Of a DNA stretch of 64,000 nt, positions 55,101-64,000 are shown piece after piece. The translations under genes were made by a program, and so were the position numbers. This stretch comes from Muraenolepis orangiensis. Taxonomy: Eukaryota > Chordata > Actinopteri > Gadiformes > Muraenolepididae. Every line of letters starts with the position of its first letter. Positions within the stretch are counted from its first letter, which is position 1. Location of the stretch: positions 16,261,044 to 16,325,043 of the forward strand of contig CM051005.1 of assembly GCA_027704905.1 (NCBI GenBank), read 5' to 3'. The notes under the pieces are model-generated. The model did not search any database. It was not told the DNA's origin and worked only from the letters and a program-made list of their open reading frames with translations.

Positions 55101-55635
55101 GTTTCCCCTCTGTCAAATGATAGCCTGTGCTTGTACTTTGTGCTTGTAGTGTGCAATGCAAGAGGCACGGCATGCCTTGTCGTTGTGAACGCGTGGTTGC
55201 TAAACACGATTCAGAAGGGATTGAAACGGAAGACACAAAGTTGTCATGTGTCGTTTTTTGGTGGCAGGGATATGGACGACATCTAGGATTCTGAGCACCC
55301 CCTAACATGTGTACATATGTCGTCACACATTTGTCACATGTATAATGAGTCCAGTGGTGCACAGTGTGAAATGTCATGGGCAGCTCCGAAGACAACAAAA
55401 CAACAAAAAACAACTACAAAAAAATACCCCAAAAAATGAATTATATACATACATATATATAGCTATTACTCCTTGTGTAATAAGGTTATTATGGTTTCCA
55501 CGCTCCACACCCATTCGTTCACTGAAAGCCTACTCTGAATCACACATTCGTGTGTCAAAAAAAGGGAGGTGACAACCAGTCTGAATCCCAACATTTCTCC
55601 CTTACCTGGTTCTGCATGTCTCGGAGGTGAGCCAT
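50060..55635 (-). CDS. stk25: Serine/threonine kinase 25 (GCK-III, YSK1/SOK1), complete
   Basis: STK25 is a Ste20-like kinase of the STRIPAK/CCM3 network acting at the Golgi in cell polarity and migration. Coding exons on the minus strand: 55635-55606, 54953-54723, 54616-54560, 54385-54277, 53681-53524, 52819-52634, 51995-51850, 51300-51195, 51076-51005, 50605-50469, 50099-50060; phases join to 424 codons (423 residues, human 426). Kinase landmarks: GKGSFGEV (27-34), Lys49, HRD with Asp140, DFG with Asp158, Thr174 in the activation loop and APE. The tail has the SEGHGEESSSDDSD acidic linker, a variable region (exon 8), then the conserved LKEK...ENAFNLAEESCPG dimerisation segment that binds CCM3. 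It ends NTTPSSR. Exon 8 has a second in-frame donor at 51153. Confidence 0.95.
51998..52180 (+). repeat. Polypurine GA/GAGATA-rich tract in stk25 intron 6
   Basis: GAGAGA and GAGATA repeats with sparse CAT interruptions, a pyrimidine tract on the gene strand next to the exon 7 acceptor. Confidence 0.85.
52994..53300 (-). mobile_element. Decayed ATAT/CGATAT-rich repeat
   Basis: Begins GGCCTGGCTGATATGGAC and ends in ATCACGATATTG and CAATATCGATATATATTTCC, recalling the element at 13147-13687 but without clear termini or target duplication. In stk25 intron 5. Family assignment is weak. Confidence 0.35.
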
Positions 55636-57544
<1,909 letters not shown>

Positions 57545-57764
57545 ATGAGTGGGCCGACGTTTATCTCGCCCTCTGCGGAGGTGGCCGAGATGAACCGAAT
57601 CCATTATGATCTGGAGTACACGGAGGGCATCAACCAGCGCATGAGAATCCCAGAGACTCTCAAGGTGGCCCCGGACGCTCACTCCGCCCAGCACCTCTAC
57701 CCCATCCCCACCACCTTCATGCAAGTACCCGAGAGGATCATCATAGCAGGTATGCACGGCAGAC

Positions 57765-57796
<32 letters not shown>

Positions 57797-60700
57797 CTAT
57801 CTATCTATCTATCTATCAATCTATATTTGTGTCTGGGTCTTTGTTGTGATGGAATATATAAATATAATTAATACATTAAGAAGGCTGTTGACAGTGTTGG
57901 TAGGTTTAAAAATAAGGATATCGATTTCATATTTTGCAAATCATCTTAAGCTTGTTTACAGGTAGATCATTAGGCTATATGGGACATGAAGCAGAATTGG
58001 ATTTGTGTTTGAAATGGTTTATGTGGCGATATACAAAATATTGTTTTGAATCCCCCCCCCATCATCACCCTTTCAGGAGACGAAGATGACCCTCGGTACT
58101 CGCGTCCCCATGACCTGGATCTGATCCAAACCACTGGACCTCCAATCGACCTGCTGGACATGAAGGCCCCGCCACGGGTGCTCACCCTCTCGGAGCAGCC
58201 CCTGGACTCACTGGAGACCGAGCAGACCCCTTCGCCTCAGGCACACGTCAGCCAGGGGGTAGGCCCTTACAAACAGGACTTACGTTCATTCTTGGTTGAA
58301 TTTATATATTTTTTTTTCACCGTTTCAACCCACAATTGTTGTTTGAATGTACCAACTTCAGTTTCCCGCCTTTTCATTATCTAGTAATCTGTCGTCTTTT
58401 TAAATCTTCAGGTGCGCTCTCATTCGCGGTCTCGACGCGAACGGAGTGTAAGCGAGAACATGGCCGCTCGCCATACGAGCCACAGCAGCAGAGGGGATAT
58501 GAGGTAGGCACTGGTTCTCCGGACAGTAGCACGGAACCCACGAGACATGACTCGATCAATTTTCTTTCGACAAAGTTAATTGATTTGAATCTTGATAGTC
58601 TGTGATTTTGACTTGATCGACTTGTTTTTTTAAATTAGATATCAATGGTACGAATGTGCAGATAATGTGGTGCATTTTCTTGTTTGTTGTTTTAAATTAA
58701 GCGGTGGTAACTTATTTATGAATTCATTTATCTGAAAATGTATCAATAGATTAATTGATCATTTAAAATTTAGTGGGGGCCTTGCTGAGCAGCAACCTCT
58801 TGTTTCCCTTTTTAATGCTTTACCATTACAGTCTCCCATACTTTTTTCATCTTTCACTCTTCCTTTAAACACGTTCTCCTTATCTTCTTCCTCGACCCCC
58901 TTCTTCACTTACCGATGACACTCTTCCCTCATCAGTGTGACACCGTCCCCCTCTGCTGTCCCCCCGCCGTTCCGGGCCTGCCCCCCTCTCTGTTCCCCGG
59001 AGGATGCCCACATGAACCTGTACACGGCAGGGGGCGTGCTTTGCTACATCCAGTCCACTACGCGCCGGGCCTACCAGCAGCTCCTGGACCTCCTGGACGA
59101 CGGCCCCCGCAGGTGACGCTTCTCTCTTTCCTGTGAATGTTTAGCGGTGGAAACTCATATCTGATTTTAATATTATATTTATATTTCTGATTTGAATATT
59201 TAATAGATGCTTTTATCTAAAGTGATTCACGGTGGATTCTAAATAATTGATTTGGGAAAAGGTCAGGGCATCTTGCTCGAGGATACGGGTAGGTTTTCGG
59301 GGACATGTAGAGGGATTGAACCCACATCCTTCCAACTGGAAGTTGGAACAGCCCTGACCACTACAAGTCCCGGTCTCCAATACTTAAATCAATTCATTAG
59401 TACCTTCACAAAATGTACTAAAGTATTGTACTGTTGTGACATCCTAGCATGATGTTATCACTTGCTAGAAATGGCAGCAGTGCAAAGTACAACAGGACAA
59501 GAGAGATGACCTCTAACAGATGAAGGAGATAAATTTTAGTTACTGAGTTTGATCCTTTACTACATGGTAGTCTTATGTGCACCCCATAGTTTGTTCAGTT
59601 TGTCAGGGAAATGGGCTCTGGCAAATGTTCCCAGTTCAAATGCTACTAATATATAATCAAGTAATCAGTGTAAGTTTATTTCTCCTACAGCTGTGTGCTA
59701 TACATTATGTTCTCCGTCAACTTAATTTCCTTCGGGATTAATAAAGTAATCTGAATCTGAATCTGAACGGAATGTGCGAAATACCTACCTTGTACAGTTG
59801 CATTTAGTCTCACGATAAGGTTCTGACTTTATAAATGTATATGCTATGTCATGAACCATTTTTGACACCCTCTTGTGGTTGCATAGGTCTAATTTCATGC
59901 AGCACAAACTCAATGTACTGAGAGGTTATGAAAACCCCAATAATTGAGTCATTCATTTTAGAAACCATAAAAAGCCCTTTGTCACTTCATCATAATGTCA
60001 TAAAGTTCAACATCTGGTCTGACTACTGTTCTAAGCTTTAAAGGTTGTGGCAACCCTAGAGTAAAATCTGATAACAATCTCATACTAATTGATACTTATA
60101 GGAAATCTGTGGCAGTTTGGGCTTGCATATCTGATGCCTGTTTTCAGACTTTCTGAGGAGGTTCCCTACAAATCCACAAGGTGGCAGCAGAGACAAATAT
60201 GATATGGGCTATTTAAAAATGTCTACTAACCAACCACAGTCTGTCAGTAATTCTTCCTATGTTTTCTTTCATTTTCTCATTAAGTATAGTGTATTTTCTC
60301 TGAAGTTGGAGGTTATCATAATAGTCCATAACAAACTGTTGTCCTATACAGGACCCATCTGGAAATTTCCCTTGATTTGGCGGCGGAGGAGTCCAGCCTG
60401 GTGGATGCGTCTTCCCTGCGACGCCAGGTAACGTTTAATTTCATTACCACTATAAAGTAAATGATAAAGTCAATAAACAACCAGACACTTAACAATAAGC
60501 AAAGGGTAAAATAATGCGCACAGCTTGAAAGAACTGCATTTATATAGCACTTTTAACCAAAGCGATTTACAAGTTAGGCAACAGCGTTCACCCATTCATA
60601 CACACAGTAATACACAGACTGCGGTCTCAGCCATGCAAGGCGTCAGCCAGCTTGTCAGGACCAGTCAGGGTTAGGTGTCTTGCTCAGGGACACTTTGCTA

Positions 60701-60952
60701 GGAGGGGCCGGGGGATCAAACCGGCGGAAGGTTGCCAGGCAACTTCTCTCACTGTAACTCCTAAGCTACTGCCGCCCCATCTTTTTACCTTCTGGACGCT
60801 AACGCTTACCGTTCTTTTAGATTGTGAAGCTGAACCGACGTCTGCAGCTGCTGGAGGAGGAGAACAAGGAGCGGTCCAGGCGGGAGATGGTTCTGTACTC
60901 TGCTACCGTGGCCTTCTGGCTCGTCAACACCTGGACCTGGTTCCGTCGCTAG
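57545..60952 (+). CDS. mff: Mitochondrial fission factor, complete
   Basis: MFF is a tail-anchored protein of the outer mitochondrial and peroxisomal membranes that recruits the dynamin DRP1 for fission. Coding exons: 57545-57749, 58077-58258, 58412-58503, 58936-59112, 60352-60427, 60821-60952; phases join to 288 codons (287 residues). Seen in order: the DRP1-binding N-terminal repeat regions (YDLEYTEGINQRMRIPE, about 21-37, and QVPERIII), RPHDLDLIQ, PPRVLTLSEQPLD, a basic serine motif RRERSVSEN (138-145) matching the first AMPK site, TPSPS, the STTRRAYQQLLD segment, a coiled coil (LNRRLQLLEEENKERS) and the C-terminal anchor ending TWFRR. The second AMPK-site region of human isoform 1 is not represented; alternative exons may be undetected in the introns. 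Intron 1 carries a CTAT array. Confidence 0.96.
57765..57821 (+). repeat. (CTAT)n tetranucleotide repeat
   Basis: About 13 CTAT units with a CTCTAT and a CAAT interruption, in mff intron 1 just after the donor. Confidence 0.93.
59660..59767 (+). mobile_element. Non-LTR retrotransposon 3' tail
   Basis: TTTCCTTCGGGATTAATAAA followed by GTAATCTGAATCTGAATCTGAA, the characteristic fish LINE 3' end with a short tandem tail. In mff intron 4, sense strand. Confidence 0.75.
60530..60780 (+). mobile_element. Dispersed-repeat fragment in mff intron 5
   Basis: ATAGCACTTTTAACCAAAGC and GATTTACAAG, then CTTGCTCAGGGACAC and GGGGATCAAACCGGCGG. The layout recurs in diverged form at about 59205-59345, and the first part also at about 54028-54080. 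It reads as a common teleost interspersed repeat; the family is not named. Confidence 0.5.
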
Positions 60953-61993
60953 CGACGCCCGACCCACGGACCGCTGACCAAATTATTCTTATGAATTCCT
61001 AGTCCTCTCCCTTGCATGGCCACAATGTGAATTATAAGACAGCAGCCATGTTAGTCCTCTTCATGATAATAGTCGAACAAACACTGCCCATGGGTGATAG
61101 TTTACAAAAGGTTAAAGGACTTTACTTAGAAAATTGGTTTGGGGGAGCAAAGCTTGACTGACAGATGGAATCTGTTTATGTTGTTATGGTTCAGTAGTTT
61201 GGTTGAATGCCGTTTTGCTGTTAAGTGTCATAACATGACAAAATCTCGAGATGCCATATTTTCCATTACTTTTCTTTGCGTTGTACCCAAAATATATGTT
61301 GAACCGTGTGTATAATATTTATTTTACAAGGAGTATCGTTGCAACTGTTGAGTTTTGTTGTTTCTGGAGCATTGTAGTGATCGCAAATACACAGTAGTCT
61401 AGTTTTCCTTGGTGATACCGTTCATTAACTTGATTCAAATGAAGGATAATGGTGTTGTATTTTCATTTAGTTGGCAATGGTTCAGTGCAGATTTTTCATC
61501 TGCCGTTGACAACCAAAAATAATTAAAGGCATGCAAGTTGTTTTTATCCATTGTTTCCACGTATGCTGGAAATGACTAGTTTGTTAAAATGTGAACTTTG
61601 TCTGTGTACATAAAATAAGTTTGTATATAAAACTATATTTCATTACGTATGGAAGACGTAATTAATGTGAACCATGGGCATTTATTGAGAAATCCTTAAT
61701 GGCTTTTACAACTTAATGTTGCTGGCTAAATGATTATTGTGTCTATAATGATGTACCTATACTGTCATGTTAGACATTTTTCTTTGTCTTCATGCAAAAA
61801 TGTATTCTTTCTTAATACTTCACTGTAAATAATAAATGATGGATGTTGATTATGTGACAATGTCTTTGATTGTGCACCACCATGTCTTGCAGAACACTGC
61901 CCCGTACTGGTCCATCAGTGTAATACACAATACACCGTAGTGTTTCCGTACACACAACACAACCAAAACAAGGAAACCTCGTCAGTCACAACC
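60953..61993 (+). other. mff 3'UTR and promoter of the FEN1-like gene
   Basis: AATAAA at 61831-61836 is the likely mff polyadenylation signal (3'UTR about 0.9 kb). The FEN1-like start codon is only about 160 bp further, so its promoter must be compact or overlap the mff 3' end. No other gene seen. Confidence 0.6.
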
Positions 61994-63825
61994 ATGGGGA
62001 TCACAAAACTGACAGATTTGATTCGCGTGGCAGCACCTGGTGCGATTTCTCATAAAGATATAAGTGACTACGCAGGTAATACACTTCTGTTGTTTTTTTG
62101 CGTGAAAAGTAGCCTAATAGGTTTGCATATGAGTCTCAACAGCATAACATAGGAGATCACACAGTTAGGGCGTGGTGTAGATGACGTCATGTTTTTATTT
62201 CATTATTCAGGGAAGGTCATCGCAGTGGATACCTCCATTATTATGAACCAGTTCCGTACTGCAACACCGAAACTACAATCTGAGTTAAGTGAGCAATTTA
62301 ATAACTACATTTTGGACGCATCTGGCTTTAGTTTATTCATGGTTATATATTCGAGGTACCTGTTGTTCATGTTTCATTGTGTTTTAGTCCTATGGCGGGT
62401 ATATTCTTCCGCACGCTCACCTTCCTGGAACACGACATAAAGCCGGTGTTTGTGTTTGAAGGGAAGCCCCCAGCGGAGAAGCTGGCTGTTGTAAGTGAGG
62501 ACAGCACACTTTCAATCTAAGTGTGTATTTCACAGATGCCTCTTTTGCCTGATTTAACAAGCGTGCCTGAAATGCCTATGTGAAAGGTTGTTCCTTCACA
62601 TATTTGTTGTAAACAAAAATTCGGTTTGTCTAAAACCGTTAATCTTAATACCCTCAAGAAGTGCCGAAAACGCATTGTACTTGGATGTAATACAGAGTAT
62701 ATGTGCTTATCATAACTGAAGAGTGAACAGTAATATCTGCCAATGAAATCCTCATGACAAATGGCGTACTGTCCCCGACAGCTTGAGATGAGAGCAAAGA
62801 AAGCTGGATGGAGCTCCCTAAACCTCGATGGCACAGGTAGGACTTTACCTATAAAATAAAACTGTTATTGTACTACACATTCACTACTCCAATTATGTCG
62901 TTTTAAATCCCTTTTTAATAATATAGTGTATCCCTGAGACGTTGCATTGCCTCCTTTGTAGAATCATTGCAGACCAAGAAGTGCCTCCAACTGTTGAAGC
63001 TTCTCGGAGTGCCAATCATTCAGGTAGGCTGATAAGGCTGACAAGACGGGGAACTACTGCTAAATGCACCACCAGAATCTCTTACGTAGTCTAGCACGTC
63101 AATTAAAAGGCAGGACCATATGTGTACGAATTCCATTCCGTTAGCTTTCACTTTCACTTTGGCTCTGGTTCACTCCAGGCCCCGGGGGACGGGGAGGCTA
63201 TGTGTGCGCGCCTGGTGAGCGACGGTACGGCGGATGCGGTGGCGTCTGAGGACATGGACACCCTGCCCTTCGGAGGGGGCGTTCTCATCCGCAAACTGAA
63301 GGCCAAGATAAAAAGGTAAGAAGTGTCTTATTTAGAGTACTTCGTACTATACTGGACTTTCAGTTTTCAAAGTGGTTTGTCAGAAATGAATGAGAGGGAA
63401 GAAAGAAATGTACATGGTGGGGCCCCATGTAAACATATTTTTAAAGTGTAACAAAAGAAGAATGGCTCAGAATAATAGTGGGTATACAACATTTTCACAT
63501 TACAATTATTTTCCACAGTGACGAATATTCCTTACCCAAGATCCTTGAAATTCTGAAAATATCCCAGGAGGAGGTAAGACACTTACTCACTTTTAATAGC
63601 ATTCATTCCCTCACTCAACCAACTCATCCTACATGGGTCATTTATTATGGTCAACACACATCTTAAAATCGTACTTACCTACCTCTCTACCAGTTTGTGG
63701 ACCTGTGCATTCTGCTGGGCTGTGACTATTGCGACAAGATAGCAGGTCTCGGCCCCACGAAAGCTCTGAAGCTGATCCAGGATCACCGCACCATAGAACA
63801 AGTGGTTCTGCATATCAACAAAAAG
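61994..63825 (+). CDS. FEN1-like flap endonuclease (XPG family), 5' part
   Basis: XPG-family nucleases cut DNA flaps and use two metal ions bound by acidic residues. Coding exons: 61994-62075, 62211-62283, 62388-62490, 62782-62836, 62962-63023, 63179-63315, 63519-63573, 63694-63825 (233 residues); the next acceptor CAG ends at 64000, so the gene continues beyond the window. Seen: N-domain start MGITKLTDLI, IAVDTS with Asp34, VFVFEGKPP with Glu76 (Asp86 in FEN1), APGDGEAM with Asp129 and Glu131, SEDMD with Asp150 and Asp152, LGCDYC with Asp200, and the H3TH motif AGLGPTKALKLI. The arch region is about 19 residues shorter than in FEN1. The exon 2 donor (GA/GTTAAG) is chosen by phase and family length; a later donor at 62354 would add about 24 residues. 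It looks like a fish FEN1 paralogue, not canonical fen1. Confidence 0.85.
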
Positions 63826-64000
63826 GTACCGAAGGAGCACCACATTGAACTCATAGTTTAATTTGCACACTTTCCACCCTTGAAGTCTTTATTCATTTTT
63901 ATTCATATTTATTTATTTATTTTTATCTCCTTTTGAGTTTGGGATTCCTTTTTCCTAATGTGCTCCCCCCCCCTCTCTTCATGTATTCACCACACTGCAG

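Noticed and set aside
58504..58605. Read-through of mff exon 3 (RHDSINFLSTK) as the missing AMPK-site exon
   Set aside because: It is a direct extension past a good donor and matches only three residues of the human motif.
62284..62354. Longer form of FEN1-like exon 2 ending at 62354 (TCGAG/GTACCT)
   Set aside because: It keeps phase but adds about 24 residues not expected in the family; the shorter donor at 62283 gives a better length.

Overview
This window is nuclear DNA of a ray-finned (teleost) fish. The genes have many short exons with GT-AG introns, the proteins are clearly vertebrate, the tRNAs are eukaryotic, and small teleost-type DNA transposons and very long (CA)n/(GT)n tracts are common. 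Exon models were built by hand: splice sites and reading phase were joined and compared with remembered vertebrate proteins. No database search was run. The species cannot be named. The unusual number of dinucleotide repeats over 100 bp recalls cod-like fishes, but that is only a guess.

Layout. 1-10124: probable intron 1 of hs2st1 (heparan sulfate 2-O-sulfotransferase), rich in microsatellites. 10125-10248 (-): first coding exon of hs2st1. 10249-11098: shared promoter region. 11099-18503 (+): selenof, a complete selenoprotein gene with an in-frame TGA (Sec) and a recognisable SECIS in its 3'UTR. 19630-29123 (-): a claudin-18-like gene, tail to tail with selenof. Its 6.2 kb intron 1 carries four tRNA-Asn(GTT) genes on the other strand, embedded in duplicated spacers and interrupted by transposon remnants. 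31372-32100 (-): sox14, a single-exon SoxB2 transcription factor, followed by about 9 kb without protein genes that holds minisatellites, a hAT MITE with an intact target duplication, and a tRNA-Pro(TGG). 41446-47809 (+): septin2, complete. 50060-55635 (-): stk25, a complete GCK-III kinase, tail to tail with septin2. 57545-60952 (+): mff, a complete mitochondrial fission factor. 61994-end (+): a FEN1-like XPG-family nuclease that runs off the window exactly at a splice acceptor.

The genes are unrelated housekeeping, signalling and developmental genes and form no common pathway. Their order joins pieces that lie apart in human: hs2st1/selenof (1p22), cldn18/sox14 (3q22), septin2/stk25 (2q37) and mff (2q36). 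The head-to-head hs2st1/selenof pair and the neighbour pairs cldn18/sox14 and septin2/stk25 are conserved with human.

I found no clearly new biological system. The most notable items are the complete selenoprotein decoding unit, the tRNA-Asn array inside a claudin intron, a FEN1-like nuclease with a shortened arch and two altered but still acidic metal-site residues, substitutions in the SOX14 HMG box, in-frame alternative donors in stk25, and several long palindromes and minisatellites.
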